Positions 1 through 11,579 of a stretch of DNA of 64,000 nucleotides are shown here, piece by piece. Location: assembly GCA_036365515.1 (NCBI GenBank), contig CM070874.1:221386942-221450941 (forward strand). Direction: 5' to 3'. The translations under genes and the position numbers were made by a program. Position 1 is the first letter of the stretch. Every line of letters starts with the position of its first letter. The DNA comes from Torymus aiolomorphi (lineage: Eukaryota > Arthropoda > Insecta > Hymenoptera > Torymidae). Under the pieces are notes generated by a model. The model had not been told where the DNA came from and did not search any database. It worked only from the letters and a program-made list of their open reading frames with translations.

Positions 1-1760
1 TTCTGCTGTTCCTCTCCCCATTTCCAGCGTCTGCTCTTCTGTGTCAGCTCGTTTAGCGGTTCCGATATTTTCGCGAAATTATTTATAAAGCGACGATACC
101 ACGACGTCGTTCCGGTAAATCTACGGAGCCCTTTTAAGTTTTTGGGGACCGGGTACTTTACAATAGCCTCTATTTTTTCCGGATCCGGTTGCAGCCCGTT
201 AAAATTCACGATGTATCCCAGATATTTGACCTCGGTACAGCCAAAAATCGACTTCGCCCGATTCATTGTTAAGTTTGCTTGTTTTAGTCGAGTTATCACG
301 ATACGTAGCCAATGCAAATGTTCCTCGAACATTTCAGAGACTATTACTATGTCGTCTAAATAACAATAGACTCTGCCATCCATTTCTGGCGTAATAATTC
401 CATCCATCAGCCTCTGAAACGTTGCGGGGCTGTTACTAAGGCCGAAGGGTAGTCGCGTGAATTGGTATAATCCGCGACCCGGTATCGTGAATGCAGTATA
501 TTCTTTACTCGATTCTTCGAGCGGTACTTGAAAGTACGCTTAACTCAGATCTAAAGTACTAATATATCGCGCATTTCTTAATTTACTCAAAATTTCATTC
601 ATATTCGGAAGTGGGTACGCGTCTTCTTTTGTAAGTTCATTGATTTTCCGAAAATCGATACACGGACGACGCGTTCCATCCGGTTTGGGGTGCATAACTA
701 GGGGACTTGACCACGGACTATTTGACGGTTCTATCACCCCTTCTTCTAGCAATTTATCCATTATTTGATACATTTCCTCCCGCACCTTAGGGGATACGGG
801 GTAGTACCGCAGTTTGACAGGTTTCGCGCCCTGTACATCGATTGTATGCTCTGTGAGGTATGTTAATCCTAGCTTTGGCTTTCCACTAGGTAGTAGTTCG
901 TCCAATAGTCGTTGTAGTCTGTCTCTTTGTATGTCATCTAATTCGCATATTCCAGCTAACGATTCATTCTCTAAGTACGTGTCCCCTCCGACCCCGTCGA
1001 AAGACATGCACATACCGGTACTTAATTGCCACGTGCGCTCCCTGAAATTAATCGATATGTCGAATAATTCGAGCGCGTCCATCCCCAAGACGCAATCGTA
1101 CGCTAGAGCTTTTACGAGACGAATGGCCATTTCGTTACTCGTACCCCCAATACTAATCGGAACTCTAATTTGCCCTGAAATTTTCTCGAGTGACCCGTTA
1201 GCTAATGTAATAGTTCGCGCATCAGGTGTTTCGAAAACCCGGTCTCCGAACCTATCCGCGAACTTTAGACCGACGTACGTCCTAGACGCGCCTGAGTCCA
1301 CCAAGGCGACTGCAGGTATCTCTGATATCTCAATTCTTACGAAAAATCGCCTATCTTTTACGATTTCGGGCCCTAGGGGGTGGCAAAACTCAACAACATC
1401 TCGGAATTTTCCTAACTCTGCAGTCCCGCCGATGTTGTACTTGGTAGCTGGTTCTTCCATTAAAATTTTCTTCTCGACCTCTGAAGATGATCCCTCCGGT
1501 GATGTTGATTCTCGGTGTGACGTTTGACTAATTCGCTTTTCTGCGATTTTGGTGTGTCCCGGTACCGCACTGCTTATTTCTTCTACTTGAGTTGAATTTT
1601 TCTTGTCAGCTTCCATGACTTCAGTGTGGCCCTTTGGGTTCTCGTCGCACCAGAGATCAATTAAATTCTCCACCGGCTTGTTCAACGGAGCGTTGTTTTT
1701 GGCTGGAGACTTTTTCGTAGCGATAGCGGGACTTCTCGTCTCCTTTTGGTCTCGCTTCGC
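1..1760 (-). pseudogene. gypsy-type pol: protease and reverse transcriptase, with nonsense mutation
   Basis: This is the 5' part of a retrotransposon polyprotein. The aspartic protease motif ALVDSGASRTYVG lies at about 1330-1290. The reverse transcriptase N-terminal half follows (WSSPLVMHPKPDGTRRPCIDFRKIN region, then ISTLDLS). At 540-542 the frame has TAA where the family normally has a glutamine or lysine codon. Beyond that stop the same frame stays open to base 1 and reads the polymerase core, including a YLDD box near 355-365. The frame overlaps the end of gag in the -1 frame, which fits the usual gag-pol frameshift. A run of A residues sits just before the gag stop, but I do not see a textbook slippery heptamer. 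The upstream limit of the pol frame is uncertain because no ATG is needed. Confidence 0.85.
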
Positions 1761-3754
1761 TAGTTTTCCGAAGGTTTTTCTCCGCGGTCGTCGCTCTTCT
1801 CCATCTTCATCCCAGCCGGAGGTTTATGTTCCGGATTTGGTCTGGGTCTCTTTTCTGATGGGCATTCTCGAGCCCAATGGCCGAAACCTTGGCAGTTAAA
1901 GCATCTAATATCTGCTTTTGGCCTGCCACCTCGAGGTTTCCATTTCGGTCTCGTCTCGCCCCCATCTGGCTTGTTATCGGGACTTGCAGGTGTTGCATCG
2001 GCGTTGCTTCCCTCTTGTTGTCTTCGCACGTTCCATCTTGGCTTTCCTCTTTGAGTTGATTTTGACGAGCTAGCTTCATTTATTGCCGAGACATTATGTG
2101 AGTTCTGCCTGCCCCTTCCTACCTCATTGGGTGTCGCGGATTTCATAGGAACAAATGCTAACTCCGGTAAAAATGAAAATTCTTTAGGTGGGGGTGGTTT
2201 ATACTCTCGTTTTGCTAATATGGCGGCTTCGAATTCTTTACCTAATAGTTCTAAGTCGCGGAACGTGTGTACCGAGCGTCTATTTATTTTATCTCTGTAT
2301 ATCGGTTTTAAATTATTGTATGTCATCGAGACTTGATCTTCGAGCGGTGGTTGCGGATGCAAGTATTTTAATATATGTCTATAGTTTGTGATAAAATCAA
2401 TTACAGGTTCATTCTCTCCTTGTGTCCGCACCCGCGCCTCTTGTTGTACGCGAATCTGAAAATGAGGGTCGCCGTAATGTTCGCGAAAATCCGTAACGAA
2501 ATCATTCCACGAATGCCACTTATGTTTTTCTAAGCGCGCCCACTTCGCAGCCATCCCCTCTAACAAATCAGACAAAGCTTCTAGTAAATCCGAATCTGTC
2601 ACCCCGGTACCGCTTCTACATTCTTCTATGCGACATAGAAATTCTTCCGCGCTAGAATCTGATCCGCCTTTAAATTTAATTTTCCAATCTCGAATAATTT
2701 TTCTCGGGTACGATAGCCACGGCGTTGTAAATGTAGGGCGATATGTGTCGCGGGCGTCTGGGATGTACGAAAAATTTCGTGGTGTTGTAATTGTCGCAAT
2801 TTCGTTTCTATTTCTATTTATCGGTGCTCTTAATTGTGTTGGCGTCGCGTCACGTGTCGGCAGTCCCGCTAATGAAAAAGGTGGTGTATAAGATATGTTT
2901 GTGTTAGCATGTATATGTAAGTCTCGTCTCTGTTCGTCTCGTTTTTCAGTCGGTACTGTCGATGGATGATTTTTGTATGTGTTCATACGCTCATACACGT
3001 TTGGTGTCCGATCACTATTGTCAAACATGCTCGACTCTAAACTATAGGTTAAGTTATTTAATTCACGTTCGAAACGCGACCGCGCGTGCGTTTCAGCGTT
3101 TGCTCTTGCTGTTGATGAAAGCGCGAAATTAACCCTTGGTACGAATGAGGGTGCATTACCATTTAACGCCCGATTATTAAAATTGTCCCGATTAGGTAGA
3201 TTCCTATTTTCCTCAATAGGTTGTTTATTTTCGTCTGGTCCGTCTCTCGTATCGTCACGTAATTGTCGTGCGTCTGACCCTTGCCTCTGTTCCTCTGTAT
3301 CACGTACCGACGGTACTACAGGATCTTCCCCAAAATCAATTAATGAGGCCTCTTGCCGTTGCAAAGGGGGATTTCTCACCAATGCTGGTGAGCTTGTTGC
3401 ATCGCACGACTGTTGAGGGACATTCGCTTGGGGGGCGTTATGAGTTCTTCGCGACTCATTTGGTGTGCGAGCTCTTTCGCTGATTACCGTTTGTAATCTT
3501 TGCGAAAACTCGCAGGTAAAATTAAAATTTTGATCTGAAAGATCCCACGGGACTTCGTCGTATCCCCGTTGCATTGCTATAAATTGTTCTAATCTATCTG
3601 TTAGTTCTTCTATTTTTCCTTCAATACTGAGCGAATATTTGCTCAGTTGACTAATCAGATCAGGTACCGTTAAGTTTTCGACCCATACATTAATCGCGTA
3701 TTGTGACTCGAATTGTGGTGTTTCGTTTAAAATCTCTTCCACGGTACGTTCCAT
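1760..3754 (-). CDS. gag polyprotein of the gypsy-like element
   Basis: This intact 664-residue frame starts at an ATG at 3754. The N-terminal third is polar and low in complexity. A retrotransposon capsid-like domain covers about residues 330-480 (the FKGGSDSSAEEF and SWNDFVTDFREHYGDP regions are typical of Ty3/gypsy gag). One zinc knuckle of the form CX2CX4HX4C (CFNCQGFGHWAREC) lies near residue 625, followed by a basic tail. Gag packages element RNA into cytoplasmic particles. The frame ends at 1760-1762 and pol continues in the -1 frame. Gag looks intact although pol does not, so this copy could still supply gag if transcribed; that is inference. Confidence 0.85.
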   Translation of the reverse strand: MERTVEEILNETPQFESQYAINVWVENLTVPDLISQLSKYSLSIEGKIEELTDRLEQFIAMQRGYDEVPWDLSDQNFNFTCEFSQRLQTVISERARTPNESRRTHNAPQANVPQQSCDATSSPALVRNPPLQRQEASLIDFGEDPVVPSVRDTEEQRQGSDARQLRDDTRDGPDENKQPIEENRNLPNRDNFNNRALNGNAPSFVPRVNFALSSTARANAETHARSRFERELNNLTYSLESSMFDNSDRTPNVYERMNTYKNHPSTVPTEKRDEQRRDLHIHANTNISYTPPFSLAGLPTRDATPTQLRAPINRNRNEIATITTPRNFSYIPDARDTYRPTFTTPWLSYPRKIIRDWKIKFKGGSDSSAEEFLCRIEECRSGTGVTDSDLLEALSDLLEGMAAKWARLEKHKWHSWNDFVTDFREHYGDPHFQIRVQQEARVRTQGENEPVIDFITNYRHILKYLHPQPPLEDQVSMTYNNLKPIYRDKINRRSVHTFRDLELLGKEFEAAILAKREYKPPPPKEFSFLPELAFVPMKSATPNEVGRGRQNSHNVSAINEASSSKSTQRGKPRWNVRRQQEGSNADATPASPDNKPDGGETRPKWKPRGGRPKADIRCFNCQGFGHWARECPSEKRPRPNPEHKPPAGMKMEKSDDRGEKPSEN

Positions 3755-5364
3755 TGTTCTAATTTAGTTGAAGTTAATAGTGATTATTCAAAAATTCTTT
3801 ACGGATCGAAAGTTAAATTATTAATTATTGATAATTAAAAGAAACAAAAATTATATGTAAAAGCCGAAAAAGTTAAGCTGTATATATATATGTGAAATGT
3901 AAAAAAAAATTGAAATTATTAATCCCGAAAAAGAGAAAAAAAGAGAAAAAAAAAATATGTCTGAAGTTAATTTATTTATTATTATTTAGAGATGAAAAAT
4001 TCGCAAAACAGAGAAAAAGAGAAAAAAAAAAATTGTAAGTCAGAAGTAATTATCCGAAATACTAAAGACTAACAATGGAACGTATTTAAAGCAATAGATG
4101 CAACTAAAAAAAAACAGCTACTTATTGACTTTTATTATCTTTCCGAAAAGAAAAAAAAATTAATTAACGTGTTATACTCGAAAGAAATTTTTAAAACAAT
4201 TCTTTTGACTTAATGTAGTCCCGAAACACCAAAAATCGTTCACTGTATTTTATCAACACTCAAAAAAAAATTATAAGTACCGCATCCATTTAGTTGTTAA
4301 ACTAAACTTAGCTTAAAAATTATTAGCGCGTTATTGGTTTAGAATAATTTACGGGACAAGAATTAATAAGAAAAAGATAATTAGAATTATTTAGAGTTAA
4401 TATTCAAGTTCACTTTCTTAACGCGTATAAATTATTCACGAAACTAACAGATAGATAAATTAACTACAAAACATTTAGAATATAGCATTGGATAAAAACC
4501 ATCAATTCAAATAAATCATGCATTTTAGGGTAATCATATACGGGACGCAATTAAGTCACAACGCATTGACAGTATTTCGGCGCTCCGGTACTGTGTGCGT
4601 GTGCTCGCAGCTGTGAGTCTATGTGTGTATCGCTAGAGAGAGAGCATTAGAAGCAGCGCGTCGGCTGTCCTACCGCGGCTACTATAGCGCTTTCGGTGCG
4701 CGTGCCCTCGCGGCCGCCGTTGAGCCCTATGCCTGTCGTACTCTACGCAGGCGCTTGGCTCTCCCGTGTGCCGCGCCGTCACCGTGCCAAACTCCGAGCA
4801 CAGGCCCTGCTGTCCCGTCGTTTCGCGCTCTCCACGCCTATGCGGACTCTGTCTCTCTCGCTCGCAGCTCCCGCGCCGCTGAGACTCGCAACTACCGATG
4901 TGTATACGTTCGGCTCTCGGTAACACGCGCTGCCTTGACTATGCGTTCGGCCGGCCGAATGTTTACTTTCCGCCGTGCTCCGACTTTCCGTGACTTTGTT
5001 GTCGTCGCGCGTTATTATACGTACCGAGTATAATCTCTTTTCGAAACTTCTAGTTTACGCACTTTGAAAATTCTTAAGCCGAATATTATTTGTTCCGAAA
5101 TGCCACGTCGAGTATTATTTCGCCCGAACCGTTACACTAATTTGCGCTTTCGAATTATTTAAACGTGGCTCGAATTTTTCTTTGTCGGAACGCTTACGAT
5201 TTTCTAATTAACTTTTTATTTTTCGTTTCGGCACTTTCACTCCCGACCGCGAATTACAACGTGATTTTAACATTAGCATGCATGTCTTTCGCGCGCAAAG
5301 AGAAATTTTTCCGGTACTATCGCATTTGTTCGAATTCGCGTATACCTGTATCATGACTATTAAA
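3755..5364 (-). other. Long leader of the gypsy-like element
   Basis: This stretch between gag and the primer site is mostly AT-rich with many A runs (3780-4560). A GC-rich block with CpGs and simple CT/GA runs lies at about 4590-4990. Several reading frames cross the GC block, but none resembles a known protein and they overlap on both strands. I see no supported gene here. Confidence 0.5.
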
Positions 5365-5382
5365 AACCCAGTTGAGGTGCCA
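5365..5382 (-). other. Primer-binding site of gypsy-like element
   Basis: On the minus strand this reads TGGCACCTCAACTGGGTT, two bases inside the LTR edge. TGG at the start of an 18-nt site directly after the LTR fits priming by the CCA 3' end of a host tRNA. I have not identified which tRNA. Confidence 0.6.
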
Positions 5383-5384
5383 TT

Positions 5385-6380
5385 TGTAATGTGGGATCTT
5401 AGTTATTTATTGAACCATGTGGGAATTAACTCAATTACTTTACTTTAGGATATTATTTGGATTAATAGATCAAACTCACATTACTTAAAATGATATATAT
5501 AAGGTTTATTATCATGAATTCAATTATTATAAAGACGAGACGCATATGTCTCGGTACCGGCTAGACTTACAAGATACACGTCGCGAGATTCGTGCGTATT
5601 AATAATCCTGATACAGGCAATTCAACGGGTCGTGCGCAGGCCAAATAATTATCTCCTACCTTCTGGAGTTTCACTCGGTGACGACGCTGACGGCAAGGCT
5701 CCACCAGGACCCTTGGCTCGCACCTTCACACACACACTTGGAGCTCTTTGCGAGAGCTCAACGAACACAGCGAAACCAAGATAATAAAAGACTCTAAGTG
5801 CAAATAGATAACCACAGGCCAACACGCCATAAAATAATTTGTACCGTTAATTTGTTGAAGTTACTAAGTTTCTCTGGTAAATCGCGAACGCGTGTGTCCG
5901 ATTTCACGGTCAGGCAGAGAGTGAGCGCCCTTCGTCCCGTCGCTCGCTCCGTCGATCGTCGCAGCGCTGTTGTCGATTCGCAGCTCGGCATGTCCGGCCG
6001 GTACATTTGGCAACGTCTCGGTCTTAGCACTTTTCCATAGCGGCAGCAGCAGGCTTTTGGTATGGCTGGGCCAGGGCCATTTAGTGTGCAGCATATAGCC
6101 TCGAGACGTGCTTCATGTCCGACTCGGGGGCGTCCGAGCTACTCGGCTTCACGCCTCCGGAACCGATGACTCCTCGTTGTTGCTGTAGGTGCGGGCTCGG
6201 GCTGCTCTCGTTCATATTTCGCGCGGTTTGCTATGTCCCGGTACTCGTATATCTCCTCACTCACGCACACATTCATACAGCCACTTTGGTCTTAGCTTCG
6301 CCTTGCCGGACTCTCGCCTGCTATAATATAACTCTCTCATAATGCTTACTGTGGAAAGATAGCGAGTTGAAACACTTACA
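5385..6380 (-). repeat. 5' LTR of gypsy-like element (about 1 kb)
   Basis: The plus-strand text starts TGTAATG at 5385 and ends CACTTACA at 6380, giving inverted termini TGTAA/TTACA. The inner edge is fixed by the adjacent primer site. The outer edge is less certain because the partner LTR is outside the window. Polyadenylation-type AATAAA signals occur on the minus strand near 5402-5412 and 5500. Confidence 0.5.
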
Positions 6381-6799
6381 AATGCCGATGATGTGTCGTG
6401 GGATTATGTCACTCTTCCTGCATTGTGTCAAAAATGTTACTTTACATTCTACCTTAGCTAACTTCTTTTATATCTTGGATGACTTTACAATTCTATTTTT
6501 CATATCCATATTATGATAGTATCTGATATTTTTCGTAACAGTAGCAAAATTATGACGGTTATTGTCGGATGCATCCTTGAAGAAGCAATCCAGGTCGGAC
6601 GTTGTCAGTGAGATTTTGCCGGAAGGTTGTGTGGCGACAACATGGTTAGCTTTCGTTGTGTGGGTGGTTTTGGCATCTTGTAGTCCGAATGCCTATTAGT
6701 ATTTTTCATAGTGATAAGGTTCGTAGTATAGATTTGAAATAATGTTGACGAACACCAGATTAACTTATTGTAAAAGCATTTATTCCAAATAGCAGTTTC
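6381..6799. other. No recognised feature
   Basis: AT-rich single-copy-looking sequence lies between the gypsy LTR and the satellite. I see no gene, repeat or RNA in it. Confidence 0.4.
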
Positions 6800-9405
6800 G
6801 CAAACGCAAAAATTACGTAATGAAAAAGTTTGCAGTTGCAACGTGCATTAGAAGTCGCCAGTAGCATAGAAATAATTCAGGAACAAAATCGCTCTTCCAT
6901 AACACCCCATCAGGACCAGGGTGCACGTCAAAAACCCCAAATAAATTCTCACAGTCGCAAAAATTGTTGTATGAAACAGTTTGCAATTTGAACGTGTATA
7001 AGAGGTCTCCAATAGCTTAGAAAAAATTGAGGAACGAAATTGCTCTTTCAGAACTATTCCTTCATGCAATGGGTGCATGTAAAAAATACGAAAAAAATTC
7101 TCACAGTCACAAAAATTACGTTATGACAAGGTTTGCCGTTGGAGCAAGTATTAGACATCGCGATTTACATAGAAAAAATTCATGAACGATATTACTCTTC
7201 TGGAACCACCCCATCAGGAGAATGGTGCATGTCAAGATCACGAAAAGAATTGACATATTAGAAAAATTACGTTATAAAAAAATTTGCAGTTGGAGCGAGT
7301 GTTAGAAATCGTGAATAGCATAGAAAAAATTCAGGAACGAAATAGCTAATCCAGAACTACCCCATCAGAACAAGGGTGAACGTCAAAAACACGAAAAAAA
7401 TTCTCATAGTCGGAAAAATTCCGTAAGAAAAAAGTTTGCTGCTGGAAAGTGCATAAGAGGTGGGCAACAGCATAAAAAAATTCAGGAATGAAATAGCTAT
7501 TCCGGAACTACCCCATCAGGACAAAGATGCACGTTAAAAACACAAAAAAAAAAATTCTCACAGTCGCAAAAATTACATAATGAAAAAGTTTGCAGTTGGA
7601 ACATGCATTAAAGTTCGCCAGTAGCATAGAAATAATTCAGGAACGAAATCGCTCTTCCATAGCTACCCCATCAGGACAGCGGTGCACGTCAAAAACCTAA
7701 AAAAAATTCTGACAAAAATTGCGTTATGAAAAAGTTTGCAGTTGAAACGTATATAAGATATATCCAGTGGCATGAAAAAAATTCATAAACGAAATCGCTC
7801 TTCGGGAACTACCCCTTCATGCAAAGGGCGCACGTTAAAAACGCAAAAAAAAATTGTCACTGTGGCAAAAATTACGTTGTGAAAAAGTTTGCAGTTCGAG
7901 CGAGTATTAAATGTCGCAAATAGCCTAGAAAAAATTAAGGCCTGAAAACGCCGTTGCGGAACGACCCGATCAGGACAAGGTTGTACGTCAAAACACGAAA
8001 AAAATCTCACATTCGCAAAAATTAAGATCTGAAAAAGTTTGAAGTCAGAACGTGAATTAGAGGTTGACAATATCATAGAAAAAGTTTAGGAACAATACGC
8101 TCTAATGGTGCAAACCCATCAGGACAGAGGTGCAGGTCAAAAACCCCAAAAAAATTCTCACAGTCGCAAAAATTGCGTTATGAAAAAGTTTGTAGTTGAA
8201 ACGAGTATTAGATGTCACGTATAGCATAGAAAAAAATCATGAACGATATCACTCTTCTGGGAACACCCCATCAGGAGCACAGTGCATGTCAAAAACACGA
8301 AGAGAATTGTCATAGTAGCAAAAATTACGTTATGAAAAAGTTTGCAGTTGAAACATGTATAAGAGCTCGCGAATAGAATAGAAAAAATTCAGGAAAGAAA
8401 ATGCTATTCCGTAACTACCCCATCAGGAGAAGGGTGCATGTCAAAAACGCAAAAAAAATTGTCACTGTTGCAAAAATTACATTGTGAAAAAGTTTGCAGT
8501 TCGACCGAGTATTAAATATCGCGAATAGCCTAGAAAAAATTAAGGAATGAAATCGCTGTTGCGGAACGACCCGATCAGGACAAGGTTGTACGTCAAAACA
8601 CGAAAAAAATCTCACATTCGCAAAAATTAAGATCTGAAAAAGTTTGAAGTCAGAACGTGAATTAGAGGTTGACAATATCATAGAAAAAATTTAGGAACAA
8701 TATCGCTCTAATGGTACAACCCCATCAGGACAGAGGTGCACGTCAAAAACCCCAACAAAATTCTCACAGTCGCAAAAATTGCGTTATGAAAAAGTTTGAA
8801 GTTGAAACGAGTATTAGATGTCACGTATAGCATAGAAAAAAATCATGAACGATACCACTCTTCTGGAACCACCCCATCAGGAGCAGAGTGCATGTCAAAA
8901 ACACGAAGGAAATTGTCATAGTAGCAAAAATTACGTTATGAAAAAGTTGGCAGTTGGAACATGTATAAGAGCTCGCGAATAGAATAGAAAAAATTCAGGA
9001 ATGAAAGAGCTATTCCGGAACTACCGCATCAGGAGATGTGTACATGTCAAAAACACGAAAAAAATTGTAATAGTATCAAAAATTACGTTCGGAAAAAGTT
9101 TGCAGTTCGAGTGAGTATTAGATATCGCGAATAGTCTACAAAAAATTCCGGAACGAAATCGCTGTTGCGAAACGACCCCATCAGGGCAAGGGTGAACGTC
9201 AAAAACACGAAAAGAATTCTCGCTGACGCAAAAATTACGTTAGGGAAAAGTTTGCAGGTGGAACGTATTAGAGGTCGGGAATAGCGTAGAAAAAATTCGG
9301 GAACGAAATCGCTTTTCCAGAACTACCCCATCAGGACAATGTGCACGGCGAGAACCCAAAAAAAATTCTCACAGTCGTAAAAATTGCGTTATGAAAAAGT
9401 TTGCA
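6800..9405. repeat. 152-bp satellite array, about 17 monomers
   Basis: The anchor text GCAAAAATTACGTTATGAAA recurs at 6806, 6957, 7109, 7260, 7412, 7566, 7712, 7865, 8015, 8166, 8318, 8470, 8620, 8772, 8923, 9076, 9228 and 9377. Spacing is 146-154 bases, mostly 150-152. A second conserved block is ACCCCATCAGGA. Monomers differ by roughly 10-25 percent by eye. Four-monomer blocks repeat more exactly: 7865, 8015, 8166 and 8318 each match the monomer 605-606 bases later. Short frames on the minus strand are by-products of the repeat. Confidence 0.95.
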
Positions 9406-9604
9406 GACGTCTAGAAAATCGAGGATATACTCTTATATTTATTGAATTGATTATATTTTTATATTTGAATGATATTTGATTTATATTACCTTTATTCTGG
9501 GGGTAGGCTCTCGTAAATAATAAACAGCTGATTAGTTAGATGCACTATTTATTGGTTATATAAGTTTTATAAATAAGGCTATGCGCTTTACAACTTAGTA
9601 ACTT
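9406..9604. other. No recognised feature
   Basis: AT-rich spacer between the satellite and the possible LTR. Nothing else can be supported. Confidence 0.3.
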
Positions 9605-10077
9605 TGTTAAACAATATATAATACCGATAATGTATTAAATTGATATACTTGCTTTACTGTTATTTGCTCGTATTGGCCTGTACAAAAATAATCGTTTCTC
9701 CTATTGTCGATTGGAGGGTACGGAGCTCGCGATCTGTGCGCTAATAATTGACGTATGTGGTGAAAGTCGCCGTTTTTATTAAGCGAGTAAATTAGGTTAA
9801 AGATGATTTTGACGCTGGGCCAAAATCATCTTTCTTAAACGAATTTAGTAAACATTTTGGCGTAAATCGTTCAATTTCGAAGTTGAGAAATGCTGAGTGC
9901 ACAAAATTACGACACGCGTATGCCTTGGCGAAGTTGGTGGCTCGCTACGTCACGCGGTTGCGTTGTCGAAATGCTGTGTCGTTTAAATTCGCAAATACGT
10001 CATTTTATAGGTCAGGAAATTACTGATGAGAATATGAATATAGATTTTAATTTTAGAGATACGTCACAGATGTAACA
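9605..10077 (-). repeat. Possible LTR remnant (minus orientation)
   Basis: The segment starts TGTTAAAC and ends GTAACA, so it has inverted TGTTA/TAACA ends. Immediately beyond it, 10078-10090 reads as AAGGGGGGAGG on the minus strand, which looks like a polypurine tract directly before a 3' LTR. No matching second LTR or pol is visible in the window, and the five flanking bases do not match, so it is not a simple solo LTR. A 61-residue frame inside has no recognisable homology. Confidence 0.35.
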
Positions 10078-10090
10078 CCTCCCCCCTTAG
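10078..10090 (-). other. Polypurine-tract-like run
   Basis: The minus strand reads TAAGGGGGGAGG next to the TGTTACA end of the putative LTR. This spacing is what plus-strand priming requires in LTR elements. It is suggestive only. Confidence 0.35.
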
Positions 10091-10301
10091 ACTGTTGAAT
10101 ATCGTAGAGATTTATCAAGTATAAGAGTAGTTAAACCATCAGTAATTTTCCGCTACAAAATTTTTTAATTGTAGCAATAAGCATAATTCTCTGATTGAGT
10201 TTGATGATTTGCATCTGTTACATTTTAGAATTTTGAAATACCTTTTTCGCTTATGGATTACTCTTAAAATAATACAATAATTTAATCTTAAGAGGGTGTG
10301 G

Positions 10302-10658
10302 TACTCATGTACTCTATTTTACCGGCAGAACATGGTAAATTGTACATTATTAAAATAAATATGTCGAATTACATCTTATAAAGAGATAGTTGCCCTGCGC
10401 AATGTAATAATCTACCAGCCTACGCAGTTTTGAGCTCAAATGTCAACGGCACCCTAAAAAATTTTGCGAACAAAGATAACCGAAATTTCGTTCGCAAAAT
10501 TTTTTAGGGTGCCGTTGATATTTGGGCTCAAAACTGCGTAGGCTGGTAGATTATTACATTGCGTAGGGCAACTATCTCTTTATAAGACGTAATTCCATAT
10601 GTTTATTTTAATAATATAACATTTTCCGTGTTCTGCGGTAAAACAGAGTACATGAGTG
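10302..10658. repeat. 350-bp foldback (near-perfect inverted repeat)
   Basis: Two arms of about 165 bases are inverted copies with a loop of about 18 bases centred at 10480 (TTTGCGAAC ... GTTCGCAAA). Outer ends read ACTCATGTACTCT and AGAGTACATGAGT. Arms include matching blocks such as CTACCAGCCTACGCAG and CTGCGTAGGCTGGTAG. This has the form of a hairpin MITE. Its right edge meets the mariner fragment exactly. Confidence 0.85.
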
Positions 10659-10964
10659 GTTTTTCAGCACGACAACGCTCGGCCACCTTTTGCAAAAGTC
10701 GTCAAAGATACTTTGGAAGCTTTACAATGGGATGTCTTACCCCACCCGCCGTATTCACCAGACATTGCTCCTTCGGACTACCACTTGTTCCGGTCGATGG
10801 CTCACGCCCTGGTCAAGCAGCACTTCACTTCTTACGAAGAAGCCAAAAATTAGGCCGATTCATGGGTACCCTCAAAAGATGAAGAGTTTTTTCGACGTGG
10901 CATCCGAATGTTACCAGAAAGATGGAAAAAAGTAGTAGCCAATGATGGACAATATTTTGAATAA
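10656..10964 (+). pseudogene. mariner transposase, C-terminal fragment
   Basis: The frame opens in QHDNARPPFAK and continues through LPHPPYSPDIAPSDYHLF, which is the hallmark end of the mariner D,D34D catalytic domain with the last aspartate in PSDYHLF. It has a TAG stop at 10851-10853, then stays in frame through FFRRGIRMLPERWKKVV to the natural stop at 10962-10964. The N-terminal two thirds are missing; the foldback at 10302-10658 sits where they should be. A weak mariner-like 3' end follows at about 11010-11040 (CGGCGGAAACTTATTTGT). The copy is dead. Confidence 0.9.
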
Positions 10965-11579
10965 AATGTAACGTATATTTTTTTTACAATAAATTGATAA
11001 TTTTTATTAAAAAACGGCGGAAACTTATTTGTATTTACAATAAATAATTCTGTAGTGAATACAAGATAAGAAGAAATATATAGGGAATAATTCAAGTGAT
11101 CATTCACTTCTCTCGTGAGAATTTTGGCAAAATATATATTATTTTGTCCTCTTTGTTTAAGTAGAATAACATTAAAGGGCTTTTGATATTACCACTATAA
11201 AAATATTTCTCAACCATATACTGAGTAAAATTATAATTATTTCCAAAAGAAAAATTTAATTATACGTAGCATGTAGGAATTTTTTTGTGAAAAAGAAGGT
11301 TAATAGGTTGGAGTGATTTTGGTAAATTTTTATTTGTTATTGTTCTTATGCATGATTGTATTACCTTTCTTTGAAAATCTCAGCCGTTTTAAAAGTTCAT
11401 TTTAAAACTCAAGACTTTTTCTGGCATAAGTAGCACTCACATATTTGCATTAGAGAGTATGCAGTGCATTAGAGTAGAAAATTGTTTTACTCAATACAGT
11501 GCGGAATAGTGTATCTTGTAGGACGATCATGTCAGTATATGATGAAACTGATCACTTCCAATATATTATATTCGATTTA
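10965..11579. other. AT-rich region, no supported gene
   Basis: Apart from the likely mariner 3' untranslated end up to about 11045, this stretch holds no recognisable gene or repeat. Confidence 0.3.

Larger units (their letters stand above)
1..6380 (-). mobile_element. Ty3/gypsy-like LTR retrotransposon, cut by window edge
   Basis: On the minus strand the order is LTR (5385-6380), primer-binding site (5365-5382), a leader of about 1.6 kb, gag (3754-1760) and pol (from about 1760 down past base 1). Protease and reverse transcriptase are visible. RNase H, integrase and the 3' LTR would lie outside the window, so both LTRs cannot be compared. The Ty3/gypsy assignment rests on a single CCHC knuckle gag, a DSGA protease motif and the reverse transcriptase text. 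An in-frame stop inside the reverse transcriptase makes this copy defective. Confidence 0.85.

Noticed and set aside
4623..5033. Ala/Arg-rich frame of 136 codons
   Set aside because: It lies in the GC-rich leader of the gypsy-like element, overlaps other frames and has no domain.
9605..10077. Complete solo LTR with target duplication
   Set aside because: The flanking bases differ and a polypurine-like tract sits outside one end, so it is more likely one LTR of a broken element.
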